Positions 27,915-36,938 are shown, counted from the first letter of the stretch. The stretch is 64,000 bases of DNA from Alsobacter metallidurans (GCF_014636935.1 NZ_BMES01000002.1:1795148-1859147); one strand, 5' to 3'. The notes: generated by a model not told the origin, from the sequence alone. Numbers and translations are program-made.

Positions 27915-30725
27915 ATGTTCGAGTCCCTGTCCCTCGGCTTCACGGCTCCGGCGGTTCTGCTGGCCCTCACGGCGCTGCCCGCGCTCTGGCTGCTGCTGCG
28001 CGTCACCCCGCCACAACCGCGCCGGATCGACTTCCCACCCCTGCGCCTGATCCTGGACCTCATTCCCCAGCAGGAAAGCCCGGCCCGCACGCCGTGGTGG
28101 CTGCTGTTGCTGCGCCTCGTAGTCGCCGGGTTGGTGATCGTCGCCATGGCGGGCCCGGTCTGGAACGCATTGAAGCAGGCGATTGGCCGCACGGGCCCGA
28201 TTGCGCTGGTGATCGACGCCGGCTGGGCGGCCGCCCCGGACTGGCGCGAGCGCATGAACGCCGCCGAGGAGATCGTACGCGGAGCCGCCCGCGATGACCG
28301 GCCCGTGGCGGTGATCGCGACCGGCGCGCCGCTCGCGGACGTGCAACTCGGCGACGCCGGCGCGGCGCTGGAAAAGCTACGGGCCCTGAAGCCGGCCCCG
28401 CACGCGCCGGACCGCGCCGCCATCCTCCCCCCGCTGGGACGTTTCCTGGATCGCGAGAAAGCCGCCGAGGTCGTCTGGATCGCAGACGGCGTCGCGACCG
28501 GCGACCAGGCCGCCTTCCGGGACGGCTTCCGCAAGCTCACGGACGGCCGGCCGCTCACCGTCGTGGCGGGCCCGGCCGCACGGCCGCTGGCGCTGGCCAA
28601 TGTCGAGAACGCGGCCGCCGGCATGAGCGTCCGCGTGCTCCGGGCCGAGCCGAACGGCCGCGACTCCGGCGTCGTGCGGGCGCTGGACAAGCGCGGCCTG
28701 CCGCTCGGCGAGGCGCCGTTCAGCTTCGGCGGCGGCGAAACCGAGACCCGCGCCAACGTGACCCTGCCGGTCGACCTGCGCAACGAGATCGCCCGCCTCG
28801 ACATCGCCGAGGAGCGCACCGCCGGCGCGGTGGCGCTCGTGGACGAATCGAGCCGCCGGCGCCGCATCGGGCTCGTGTCCGGCGCTACGGCGGACACGGC
28901 CCAGCCGCTGCTGTCCCCGACCTATTACGTGTCGCGCGCCCTCACCCCCTATGCGGACGTGCGCGAACCCCGCATGGGCCCCAACGAGGCGATCAGCGCG
29001 CTAATCGACGAAAAGGTCTCGATGATCGTGATGGCGGATGTGGGCGCGCCGCCTCCGGACATCCGGCAAAAGCTCGCCGCATTCGTGGAAAAGGGCGGCC
29101 TGCTGTTGCGCTTCGCAGGCTCGCGCCTCGCGTCCGCGACCGGCGACGAGTTGTCGCCCGTCAGGCTGCGTCGCGGAGGCCGGGCTCTTGGCGGCGCGCT
29201 CTCATGGGAAAGCCCGCGCACGCTGGCGCCGTTTGACCAGGCGAGCCCCTTCTTCGGGCTGACACTGCCCAGGGACGTCGCGATCACGCGGCAACTGTTG
29301 GCCGAACCCGACGCCGAGCTCAGCCGCAAGACCTGGGCCGCGCTGGCCGACGGCACGCCCATCATTACGGCCGAACGCCGGGGCCAGGGCCTCCTCGTCC
29401 TTGTCCACGTCACTGCCGACACGACCTGGTCGAACCTGCCGCTTTCGGGCCTTTTCGTCGACATGCTCCGCCGCATGGCCGCGCTGGCCGGAACCGCAGA
29501 CGCGCCGACGCAGGCTTCTGCAGGGGGTCAGGCCGTGACGGTCTCGCCGCTGCGCACGCTCGATGGGTTCGGGACTTTCCAGGCCCCGCCCGCGACGGCC
29601 CGGCCCATTGCGGTGACGGGCGCGCTCGTGGCGTCGCTCGACCATCCACCCGGCTTCTACGGCGCGCCGGATACTCCCGTGGCCGTCAACACGCTCGCGC
29701 CTGACGCGACCCTGAGCCGGCTCGACACCACCGGCCTCGGCGCAAGCTTCCAGCCGCTCACCCGCGAGCCGCCGGTCGACCTCCGCCCCTGGATGATCGC
29801 GCTCGCGCTGCTGGGTTTCGCGCTCGACACCCTGGCGGTGCTCTGGCTCAGCGGGCGCCTCACCTTCGGCCGCGCCCGCCGGGCTTCGTCCGCGGCCGCG
29901 ATCCTGGCCCTGGCGGTCGTCTCGATCCTGGCTGCAGGCGCTCCCGTCGTTCAAGCGGCCGAGCCGCGCCCTCCTGTGAGCCCCAAGGAGCTTGACGCCG
30001 CGCTGACGACCCGCTTCGCCTATGTGCTGTCCGGAGACGCCAATGTCGACGAGATCAGCCGCGCCGGCCTCGCCGGCCTGAGCAGCTTCCTGGGCGCGCG
30101 CACGGCGCTTTCGCCCGGCGAACCGGCCGGCGTCGACCCCACGCGGGACGAGCTCGCCGTCTACCCGGTGATCTACTGGCCCATTGTGGCCGGCCGCCCC
30201 GCCCCGGGCGACGCCGCCGTGCGCAAGCTCGACGACTTCATGAAAGGGGGCGGCACCGTGATCTTCGACACGCGCGACGCGCTGTCGAACCGCCCCGGCG
30301 CGCCGCCGACCCCCGAGACGCAGACGCTCCGGCAGATATTGGCCGGCGTCGCGGTGCCGCAGCTCGAAACCGTGCCGCGCGACCACGTCGTGACCAAAGC
30401 CTTCTACCTGATCGACACGTTCCCGGGCCGCTACGCCGACGGCCAGACCTGGATCGAGGCGCTGCCCCGCGAAGGCCCGGACGCCGAGCGGCCGGCCCGC
30501 GCCGGCGACGGCGTGTCGCCCATCATCATCACGTCCAACGACCTCGCGGCCGCCTGGGCCACCGGCCGGCGCGGCGAGCCGCTCTACCCGCTCACCCCTG
30601 GGGGCGCGCGTCAGCGCGAGCTGTCGTTCCGCGCCGGCGTGAACATCGTGATGTACGCCCTCACGGGCAACTACAAGGCCGACCAGGTGCACGTGCCCGC
30701 GCTGCTCGAGCGCCTCGGCCAATGA
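27915..30725 (+). CDS. DUF4159 / BatA-N-terminal membrane protein
   Basis: 936 residues. Two N-terminal transmembrane segments (about 10-28 and 62-82) frame a BatA-type region. A long extracytoplasmic or cytoplasmic domain has a vWA/GATase-like fold. Two more hydrophobic segments lie near 618-640 and 657-676. The C-terminal DUF4159 domain (about 690-930) carries RFAYVLSGDANVDEISRAGL and FDTRDA. The family always travels with MoxR and DUF58. It is probably an envelope scaffold; the substrate is unknown. Confidence 0.9.
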   Translation: MFESLSLGFTAPAVLLALTALPALWLLLRVTPPQPRRIDFPPLRLILDLIPQQESPARTPWWLLLLRLVVAGLVIVAMAGPVWNALKQAIGRTGPIALVIDAGWAAAPDWRERMNAAEEIVRGAARDDRPVAVIATGAPLADVQLGDAGAALEKLRALKPAPHAPDRAAILPPLGRFLDREKAAEVVWIADGVATGDQAAFRDGFRKLTDGRPLTVVAGPAARPLALANVENAAAGMSVRVLRAEPNGRDSGVVRALDKRGLPLGEAPFSFGGGETETRANVTLPVDLRNEIARLDIAEERTAGAVALVDESSRRRRIGLVSGATADTAQPLLSPTYYVSRALTPYADVREPRMGPNEAISALIDEKVSMIVMADVGAPPPDIRQKLAAFVEKGGLLLRFAGSRLASATGDELSPVRLRRGGRALGGALSWESPRTLAPFDQASPFFGLTLPRDVAITRQLLAEPDAELSRKTWAALADGTPIITAERRGQGLLVLVHVTADTTWSNLPLSGLFVDMLRRMAALAGTADAPTQASAGGQAVTVSPLRTLDGFGTFQAPPATARPIAVTGALVASLDHPPGFYGAPDTPVAVNTLAPDATLSRLDTTGLGASFQPLTREPPVDLRPWMIALALLGFALDTLAVLWLSGRLTFGRARRASSAAAILALAVVSILAAGAPVVQAAEPRPPVSPKELDAALTTRFAYVLSGDANVDEISRAGLAGLSSFLGARTALSPGEPAGVDPTRDELAVYPVIYWPIVAGRPAPGDAAVRKLDDFMKGGGTVIFDTRDALSNRPGAPPTPETQTLRQILAGVAVPQLETVPRDHVVTKAFYLIDTFPGRYADGQTWIEALPREGPDAERPARAGDGVSPIIITSNDLAAAWATGRRGEPLYPLTPGGARQRELSFRAGVNIVMYALTGNYKADQVHVPALLERLGQ

Positions 30726-30732
30726 GGACAGC

Positions 30733-32817
30733 ATGACGAGCGTCGACTGGTCTCCCCTGCTGCCGCTGCCAGTGCTGGTTCTGCTCGCCATCGTGGCGGG
30801 CGGCGCCGCCGTACTGGCGTTGCTGCTGCGCCAGCGCGGATCGGTGCTGCGCGCGCTGGCCGTGGCGTTCTTTCTCGCCGCCCTGGTCAACCCCTCGTTC
30901 GTGCGCGAGGACCGCGAGCGCCTGAAGGACGTGGCCGCCGTGGTGGTGGACCGCTCCGCCTCGCAGGGCCTCGCCGACCGAGCCGCGCAGACGACCGCCG
31001 TGGTGGACGCCCTGCGCAAGCGTCTTGACGCACTGGGCGACGTCGAGACCCGCATCATCGACGTCGCCGAGGCAGGCGGCGGCGCCGACGGCACACGCCT
31101 GTTCTCGGCGCTGGAGTCCGGCCTCTCGGACGTTCCGCCCGACCGCGTTGCGGGCGCTGTCATGGTGACGGATGGCGTGGTCCACGACATTCCCGAGCAG
31201 GTCGCCGCCATGGGCTTCCGCGCGCCCCTGCACGCGCTGGTGACCGGCCACCCGGGCGAGCGCGACCGGCGCATCGCTCTCCTCGACACGCCGCGCTTTG
31301 GCATCGTCGGCAAGGACGCGGTGATCCGTCTGCGGGTGGACGATCCCGGCCAGAGCGAGCCGGTCCGCGTCGTGGTGCGCCGCGACGGCGTCGTCGTCAC
31401 GGAGCGTCGCGCCGCCCCCGGCGAGGTGCTGCGGCTGCCGATCCGCATCGAGCATGGCGGCCAGAATGTCGTTGAGATCGAGGCCGATGAAGCCGCTGGC
31501 GAGCTTACGGCCTACAACAACAAGGCCGTGGTCCCGATCGAGGGCATCCGCGAGAAGCTGCGGGTGCTGCTGGTCTCCGGGCAGCCGAACGCGGGCGAGC
31601 GTACCTGGCGCAACATCCTGAAGTCGGACGCCAATGTCGACCTCGTCCACTTCACCATCCTGCGCCCGCCCGAGAAGCAGGATGGCACGCCCATCAACGA
31701 GCTGTCGCTGATCGCCTTTCCGACGCGCGAGCTGTTCGAGACCAAGATCAACGAGTTCGACCTGATCATCTTCGATCGCTACGCCAATCAGTCGATCCTG
31801 CCCGGCGTCTATTTCGCCAATATGGTCCGCTATGTCCGTGACGGCGGCGCCGTGCTGGTGGCGGCCGGCCCGGAATTCGCCGGCCGCGCCGGCCTCGCCG
31901 GCACGCCTCTCGCCGCCGCCATCCCGGCGACGCCGGACGGCAAGCTGATCGAGCGGCCGTTCCTCGCCCATGTGACGCCTACCGGCGCCAAGCACCCCGT
32001 CACCCGCAACCTGCCGGGCTCCGACACCGAGCCGCCGAGCTGGGGCGAGTGGCTGCGGCTGATCTCGGCCGACGTCCGCTCCGGCTCGGCCGTGATGGCG
32101 GGCGCGGATGAAAAGCCCCTGCTCGTGCTCTCGCGCGAAGGGAAGGGCCGCGTGGCGTTGCTCCTCTCCGACCACTCCTGGCTCTGGGCCCGCAACTTTC
32201 GCGGCGGCGGCCCGCATCAGGATCTGCTGCGCCGTCTCGGCCACTGGCTCATGAAGGAGCCCGACCTCGAGGAAGAAGCCCTGCGCGCCACCGCACGCGG
32301 CAATGTGGTGACGGTCGAGCGCCAGACGCTTGCGGATGCGGTCGAGCCCGTCCAACTCACCGGGCCGACGGGCGAAACCCGCACCACCACTCTTGCGGCC
32401 GCCAGCCCCGGCCTTTGGCGCTCGACGGTGGAGATTGCCCAGCCGGGCCTCTACCGCCTCACGGACGGCAAGCTCACGGCCTTCGTGAGCGTTGGCCCGC
32501 CAAACCCGCGCGAATTCCAGGAGGTCATGTCCACGACCGAGAAGCTCGCCGCCATCACGGCCGCGACCGGCGGCTCTGTGCGCCGCGTTTCCGACCGCGC
32601 CGGAGACGCGCCGCGCATTCCCACCGTGTTGACGCTTGCCTCCGGCGCGCGATTCTCCGGCAGCGACTACATCGCGCTGCGCAACACCGAGGCGCATGCG
32701 GTGCGCGGCGTGTCCGTCTTCCCTGTGTTCCTGGGCTTCGTCGGCCTGGTGTTGCTGCTCGCCAGCCTGCTCAGCACATGGCTGGGCGAATCTCGCCTGG
32801 GACGGCCGGCGCGCTAG
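30733..32817 (+). CDS. Membrane protein with vWA-like and glutamine-amidotransferase-like domains
   Basis: 694 residues. Hydrophobic segments lie at about 8-28 and 38-56 and at the C-terminus (about 665-686). VVDRSASQG resembles a vWA MIDAS. A later region (about 270-380: LLVSGQPNAGERTW, then FDLIIFDRYANQSILP) has the flavodoxin-like fold of class I glutamine amidotransferases but no catalytic Cys-His pair that I can see. Fourth gene of the MoxR cassette, 7 bp after DUF4159. It overlaps the convergent GNAT gene by 4 bp at a CTAG. Confidence 0.87.
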   Translation: MTSVDWSPLLPLPVLVLLAIVAGGAAVLALLLRQRGSVLRALAVAFFLAALVNPSFVREDRERLKDVAAVVVDRSASQGLADRAAQTTAVVDALRKRLDALGDVETRIIDVAEAGGGADGTRLFSALESGLSDVPPDRVAGAVMVTDGVVHDIPEQVAAMGFRAPLHALVTGHPGERDRRIALLDTPRFGIVGKDAVIRLRVDDPGQSEPVRVVVRRDGVVVTERRAAPGEVLRLPIRIEHGGQNVVEIEADEAAGELTAYNNKAVVPIEGIREKLRVLLVSGQPNAGERTWRNILKSDANVDLVHFTILRPPEKQDGTPINELSLIAFPTRELFETKINEFDLIIFDRYANQSILPGVYFANMVRYVRDGGAVLVAAGPEFAGRAGLAGTPLAAAIPATPDGKLIERPFLAHVTPTGAKHPVTRNLPGSDTEPPSWGEWLRLISADVRSGSAVMAGADEKPLLVLSREGKGRVALLLSDHSWLWARNFRGGGPHQDLLRRLGHWLMKEPDLEEEALRATARGNVVTVERQTLADAVEPVQLTGPTGETRTTTLAAASPGLWRSTVEIAQPGLYRLTDGKLTAFVSVGPPNPREFQEVMSTTEKLAAITAATGGSVRRVSDRAGDAPRIPTVLTLASGARFSGSDYIALRNTEAHAVRGVSVFPVFLGFVGLVLLLASLLSTWLGESRLGRPAR

Positions 32818-33314
32818 GCGCGCCGCGTCACAGGGCCGCTGACGCCTTCGAAGGCGCCGGGTTCAAGCTCAAGGATCAGCACCCGGGCCGGGTCGACCGG
32901 TCCCGGCAGGCTCAGCCGACCGTACGGGACGCGGCGAAAGCCGGCCCGCGCATAGAACGGTTCGTCGCCGACCAGCAGCACCAGCCGGTGACCCTCAGAC
33001 TTCGCGGCCTCGATCGAGCGGCGCACCAACGCCATGCCGATGCCGCGGCCCATGAAGGCCGGCTCGACGGTGACCGGACCCAGAAGCAAACCGTCCGCAC
33101 CGCCGATGCAGATGCGGGTCAAGCGGATCGATCCCACCACCAGCGTGCCCACCAGCGCCGTGAAGGACAGCGTGGGCTCGTGCGGCTGGCCTTCCCGCAG
33201 CCGAAAGGCTGTACGCGCGAAGCGGCCGGGCCCGAACGCGCGCTCGTGCAGCTTGTCGATGGTGGAAGCTTCGCTGGCGACTTCGGGCCGAATGGCGAGA
33301 GACAGATCGGTCAT
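32814..33314 (-). CDS. GNAT-family N-acetyltransferase
   Basis: 166 residues. The acetyl-CoA binding motif is VEPAFMGRGIGMALVRRSI, with the Q/RxxGxG/A pattern intact. The fold is YhbS-like (LVGDEPFYARAGFRRVP). The acceptor is unknown. Its stop shares the CTAG palindrome with the stop of the opposite gene. About 180 bp upstream (33315-33493) hold no gene. Confidence 0.88.
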   Translation of the reverse strand: MTDLSLAIRPEVASEASTIDKLHERAFGPGRFARTAFRLREGQPHEPTLSFTALVGTLVVGSIRLTRICIGGADGLLLGPVTVEPAFMGRGIGMALVRRSIEAAKSEGHRLVLLVGDEPFYARAGFRRVPYGRLSLPGPVDPARVLILELEPGAFEGVSGPVTRRA

Positions 33315-33493
33315 GTCGAGAGAACTCGGCGAAAAGGTGCGCCGGGCGGCGCGGGACGGACGGAACGGCCGCTCAAGGGCGGGCCAGCGTCTCTCGTCGT
33401 CGATCCCGCCTCAGCGGCATGTCGCCTCTCCGGCCGCGTGGCGCAGCGTCGGAACCCGTACAGGATTTTGGCGCGCGCGCAACCGCTCACGGC

Positions 33494-34021
33494 TCACCAG
33501 AATGGCGAAGCGGGCGCCCCGTCGACGATCTCGGCCAACCGCGCGCGCGTGCCGCGGGTGATTTCGGTGGGAAGCGCGTCGAGGGCGAAGAACCGCCCTT
33601 CCCGGATCTCGGCGTTTGGCGCGCGTGGCGCCCCCTCCCGAAACGTACGCACCACGTACACGGCGACGTGGTCCCGGTTGGAGACGTAGCGGTTGAAGAA
33701 GAGGCCATGCAGCGCCGCCGGCCCGACCGGCTCGATGTGGGTCTCTTCCGACAATTCCCGCACCATCGCGTCGTAGATCGTCTCGCCCGCATCGACGCCG
33801 CCGCCCGGCATCTGCCAGCCCGACACGTAGCCATGGCGCACCAGGAACACCCCCCGGTCGGGGTGCAGCACCGCCGCGCGGACGCCAAGCGTCATCGGTC
33901 GTGTGAATCGCCAATACAGGTGCAGCAGGCGGCGCAGGCCACCAGGCCCGCGCAGCGCTTCCTCGGCCGCGGCGTGCGGGCCTCCGGTAGTCTGGGGCGC
34001 GGGGTTCTGGTCCGGAATCAT
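33494..34021 (-). CDS. Nudix hydrolase
   Basis: 175 residues. The Nudix box runs from MPGGGVDAGE to RELSEETH with the REx2EE core. An N-terminal extension of about 40 residues precedes LYWRFTRPMTLGVRAAVL, a start shared by a Rhizobiales Nudix group. The substrate is unknown. The ATG at 34021 is supported by homology-like N-terminal features only; the same frame stays open into the mbfA antisense. It is divergent from mbfA with about 100 bp between starts. Confidence 0.85.
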   Translation of the reverse strand: MIPDQNPAPQTTGGPHAAAEEALRGPGGLRRLLHLYWRFTRPMTLGVRAAVLHPDRGVFLVRHGYVSGWQMPGGGVDAGETIYDAMVRELSEETHIEPVGPAALHGLFFNRYVSNRDHVAVYVVRTFREGAPRAPNAEIREGRFFALDALPTEITRGTRARLAEIVDGAPASPFW

Positions 34022-34071
34022 GCCCGAACATAGCAGATCCGACCGAAACGCTCTTGTGCCAGCGCTCACAT

Positions 34072-34092
34072 AGATTAGAAGCATTCCAATCT
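34072..34092. promoter_or_regulatory. Irr/ICE-like palindrome upstream of mbfA
   Basis: AGATTAGAA and TTCCAATCT form 9-bp arms with one mismatch around GCA, 28 bp before the mbfA start. The core resembles the iron control element bound by Irr (TTAGAA / TTCTAA halves), and mbfA is an Irr target in Bradyrhizobium and Agrobacterium. The palindrome is seen directly; the regulator is inferred. Confidence 0.6.
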
Positions 34093-34120
34093 GGAAAGCG
34101 CCGCCTGCGGGAGCCACGCC

Positions 34121-35098
34121 ATGCCGATGAAGACCTTCGCCGAACTCACCGAACGTGAGGTGCTCACCTTGGCGATCACCGGCGAGGAAGAGGACTCCCG
34201 CATCTACCAGACATTCGCGGACTCGGTTCGCGACGCGTATCCCCATTCGGCCGCGCTGTTTGACGGCATGGCCGAGGAGGAACGCAGCCATCGCGGCATG
34301 CTGTACGACCTCTACCGCAAGAAGTTCGGCGAGCACCTGCCGCCGATCCGGCGCGAAGACGTCAAGGGCTTCCTGAAACGCCGCCCGATCTGGCTCACCA
34401 AGAACCTCTCCGTCGAGAAGATGCGGCAGGAAGCCGAGATCATGGAGATGCAGGCCTACCGCTTCTACGACAAGGCGGCCGCCCAGACGCTGGACGTCTC
34501 GGTGCGCGAACTGCTGCACACCCTCGCGGAAGCCGAGCGCGGTCATGAGCGGCGGGCCGGCGAGCTCGCTGACGCCAACCTGGGCGGCGACGCCAAGGCC
34601 GAGGAGGAGAAGACCCGCCGGCGCATGTTCGTGCTGCAATATGTCCAGCCCGGCCTGGCGGGCCTCATGGACGGATCGGTCTCGACCCTGGCGCCGCTTT
34701 TCGCCGCGGCTTTCGCCACCCAAAATAATTGGGAGACGTTTCTGGTGGGCCTGGCGGCCTCCATCGGCGCCGGCATCAGCATGGGGTTCGCCGAGGCGCT
34801 CTCCGATGACGGCTCGCTGACAGGCCGCGGAACGCCGTGGATGCGCGGCCTGATCTGCGGGCTCATGACCACGGTCGGAGGCATCGGCCATACGATGCCT
34901 TATCTCGTTCCCGACAGCATGCCCAACGCCTTTATGGTCGCCACGTCCATCGCGGCCGTGATCGTCTTGATCGAGCTGTGGGCGATCGCGTGGATACGGG
35001 CGCGCTTCATGGATACGCCCTTCCTGCAGGCGGCTTTCCAGGTCGTGCTTGGCGGCGTCCTCGTGTTCCTGACGGGAATTCTCATCGGCAGCGCTTGA
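34121..35098 (+). CDS. mbfA: Membrane-bound ferritin MbfA (rubrerythrin-VIT1 fusion)
   Basis: 325 residues. The N-terminal ferritin-like domain (about 1-150) has the di-iron Glu/His motifs ITGEEEDSRIY, AEEERSHRGML, AEIMEMQAYRFY and AEAERGHERR. The C-terminal VIT1-type membrane domain (about 170-325) has the start LAGLMDGSVSTLAPLFAAAF and about five helices. MbfA exports iron and protects against peroxide. GGGAG precedes the ATG. The Irr-like box overlaps the promoter region, as expected for this gene. Confidence 0.95.
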   Translation: MPMKTFAELTEREVLTLAITGEEEDSRIYQTFADSVRDAYPHSAALFDGMAEEERSHRGMLYDLYRKKFGEHLPPIRREDVKGFLKRRPIWLTKNLSVEKMRQEAEIMEMQAYRFYDKAAAQTLDVSVRELLHTLAEAERGHERRAGELADANLGGDAKAEEEKTRRRMFVLQYVQPGLAGLMDGSVSTLAPLFAAAFATQNNWETFLVGLAASIGAGISMGFAEALSDDGSLTGRGTPWMRGLICGLMTTVGGIGHTMPYLVPDSMPNAFMVATSIAAVIVLIELWAIAWIRARFMDTPFLQAAFQVVLGGVLVFLTGILIGSA

Positions 35099-35132
35099 CC
35101 GGCGGGCGCGCGCGGGGGAGAGGTGTCGCCCG

Positions 35133-36017
35133 ATGTTCAGGCTCGCCCACCTCTCCGACCCCCATCTCGGCCCGATCCCCAAGCCTCGCCTGCGTGAACT
35201 CGCCGGCAAGCGCATGACCGGCTACATGAACTGGCGTCGTGGACGCGACCGCATTCACGACATGGGCGTGATGGAGCGGCTCATCGCCGACATGAAGAGC
35301 TTCGAGCCGGACCACATCGCGTGTACGGGCGACCTCATCAACATTGGTCTGCACGGGGAATTCCAGGTCGCCCGCGAGTTCCTGGAGGATCTCGGGGCGC
35401 CCGACAAGGTCAGCTTCGTGCCGGGCAACCACGACGCCTATGTGCGCACCACCCTGCGCGACATCGAGCGCTTCCTGTCACCCTGGATGACCTCCGACAA
35501 CGGCAAGTTCGAGGGCTTTCCGTATGTGCGGCTGGTCGGTCCCATCGCGATCGTCGGCCTATCGTCAGCCGTTCCCACGGGTCCGTTCGTGGCCTCGGGC
35601 ACGCTCGGGCGTGAGCAGCGCGAGAAGGTCGCCAATGTGCTCGCCTTTCTGGCCCAGCAGCCGCTCGCGCGCGTTGTGCTGATCCACCACCCGCCCCATC
35701 GCAGCGGCAGCCTCACGGGGCGCGGCCTCACGGATGCGAGCGCCCTCGAGGAGATTCTCGGCCAGACCGGAGCAGATCTGATCCTGCATGGGCATAATCA
35801 CGTCACCTCGGTGAACCGCATCGCGGGCCCTGGCGGCAAGCCCATTCCGGTCGTCGGCGTTCCGTCCTGCTCGGCCATCCGCGGCGCTCTCACGCACCGC
35901 GCGGGCTACCACCTCTTCGACATCGATCTCACCGAGAGCGGCCCCACCATCACGGGACGCACCCGGGGGCTGACATCCGCCGGCGAGATCGTAGACCTGG
36001 GCGAATTGCCACTTTAG
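35133..36017 (+). CDS. Calcineurin-like metallophosphoesterase
   Basis: 294 residues with all metal-binding blocks: HLSDPHLG, CTGDLIN, GNHD, IHHPPH and LHGHNHV. The fold matches cAMP-phosphodiesterase-like (CpdA-type) members, but the substrate is not determined. It lies 34 bp after mbfA on the same strand and may be co-transcribed, which would link it to iron status. Confidence 0.92.
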   Translation: MFRLAHLSDPHLGPIPKPRLRELAGKRMTGYMNWRRGRDRIHDMGVMERLIADMKSFEPDHIACTGDLINIGLHGEFQVAREFLEDLGAPDKVSFVPGNHDAYVRTTLRDIERFLSPWMTSDNGKFEGFPYVRLVGPIAIVGLSSAVPTGPFVASGTLGREQREKVANVLAFLAQQPLARVVLIHHPPHRSGSLTGRGLTDASALEEILGQTGADLILHGHNHVTSVNRIAGPGGKPIPVVGVPSCSAIRGALTHRAGYHLFDIDLTESGPTITGRTRGLTSAGEIVDLGELPL

Positions 36018-36034
36018 CGCCTCAATCCACTCAA

Positions 36035-36667
36035 TCACCCCAGGCCTGGCATGCCCAGCCAGGCGAAGCCGCCGCGCGACTTCCACCAGGCGGCCAACAG
36101 CAGCAGGTTCGCGCCCACGATCGCGCCGAGCACGAAGGCGAACACGAGGTCGCCGACGACATAGCGGCGATCTCCGGCTGGCGAAGCGCCGCGCGCCGCA
36201 TGGGCCGGCTGGGGCGTCGGGACCGCGATCTCGCCCGCTTGCGCGCGTTCGCGCTCTACGAGCCTGCGCCCCAGATACGCCGTGACGGCTTCGACCAGCG
36301 GCTCCACCCGCTCACTCTCAGCGAGCACGAGGCGGCCGCCGCGCGTGTCCTGGATGAAGCGGAAAGTCCGGCGGTCCCGTCCCATCTCGACGAAAGCCAC
36401 CATGTCGACAAATAGGCGCGGCTTTTCGGTTCCCACTAGGCCGAAGTCGAACATGTCGACGTCGTCGGGCAATTGCGAGAAAACCGGCGCCAATTCGTCC
36501 TTCAGGAGCTCGAGCCGCGCCAATTCGGCTCCGCGCAGTTCAGCCACCGCGGAGGATCTCTCCGCCTCTTCGATGCGCGCTTTGCGCATCGCGCCTTTCA
36601 GATCGGCTGTTTTCAGGTCGGATCCGGCATGCCGTCTCGTCGGAAACGCGAAAACGGGATCTTCCAT
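36035..36667 (-). CDS. Conserved membrane-anchored hypothetical protein
   Basis: 210 residues (ATG at 36667). The N-terminal charged helix (SSAVAELRGAELARLELLKDELAPVF, in pieces ELRGAELARLELLKDEL) is followed by an alpha/beta region with DVDMFDFGLV and FVEMGRDRRTFRFIQDTR. A Pro/Ala linker and one C-terminal transmembrane helix (about 176-196) follow. I believe it is a Rhizobiales family without an assigned function. It is convergent with the phosphoesterase, 17 bp apart. Confidence 0.72.
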   Translation of the reverse strand: MEDPVFAFPTRRHAGSDLKTADLKGAMRKARIEEAERSSAVAELRGAELARLELLKDELAPVFSQLPDDVDMFDFGLVGTEKPRLFVDMVAFVEMGRDRRTFRFIQDTRGGRLVLAESERVEPLVEAVTAYLGRRLVERERAQAGEIAVPTPQPAHAARGASPAGDRRYVVGDLVFAFVLGAIVGANLLLLAAWWKSRGGFAWLGMPGLG

Positions 36668-36779
36668 GGCCGGCCTCAAACGCTGTCACACAGTGAACAG
36701 AGAGTAAACGGTCTGCGCTAAACCCGTAAAGCACGCTGAGGTTGCCGCCTTCAATCATCCCGCCCATTGGAGGTGCACC

Positions 36780-36821
36780 ATGAGCAGCCGGGATTCCGGC
36801 GCTTTCCGGGCGCGAGTGTGA
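36780..36821 (+). CDS. Possible 13-residue leader peptide
   Basis: ATG 36780 to TGA 36819-36821 encodes MSSRDSGAFRARV. GGAGG lies 6 bp upstream, a better ribosome site than most real genes here have. The stop lies inside a perfect inverted repeat and about 45 bp before a candidate small RNA. It could be chance. Confidence 0.25.
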   Translation: MSSRDSGAFRARV

Positions 36822-36833
36822 ACTACTTCACAC
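36816..36833. promoter_or_regulatory. Perfect inverted repeat GTGTGAA-CTAC-TTCACAC
   Basis: Seven-base arms around a 4-bp spacer, immediately upstream of a possible promoter (TTGCAA at 36835, TAGATT at 36855) for the candidate small RNA. The dyad has operator geometry; the protein is unknown. Confidence 0.45.
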
Positions 36834-36861
36834 ATTGCAACCCAGGCTGCCGGTTAGATTG

Positions 36862-36938
36862 CGGCGGGCGGCCTTGACCAGCCGCTCATGTGCTCGAATA
36901 ACCACCTTCGGCCGGCCCTGTTGGGGCCGGCCGCTTTT
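36862..36938 (+). ncRNA. Candidate small RNA
   Basis: About 75 nt in the 286-bp gap between two minus-strand genes. A 5' hairpin (GCGGC with GCCGC) is followed by an unpaired stretch with AACCACCTTC, an anti-Shine-Dalgarno-like sequence. It ends in a perfect 10-bp terminator with a T-rich tail. Hairpin, unpaired C-rich segment and terminator is the layout of alphaproteobacterial trans-acting RNAs such as the suhB/mmgR (alpha-r8) family; I cannot confirm membership. The 5' end is a guess from a weak promoter. Confidence 0.5.
36909..36938 (+). terminator. Intrinsic terminator without an upstream plus-strand gene
   Basis: CGGCCGGCCC and its exact complement (36909-36918, 36924-36933) around TGTTG, then CTTTTGTTT. 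No plus-strand coding gene precedes it within 890 bp, so it should terminate an RNA. On the minus strand it lies beyond the stop of no gene, but just outside the 36954 stop, where it could end that transcript; the T run favours the plus strand. Confidence 0.75.
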
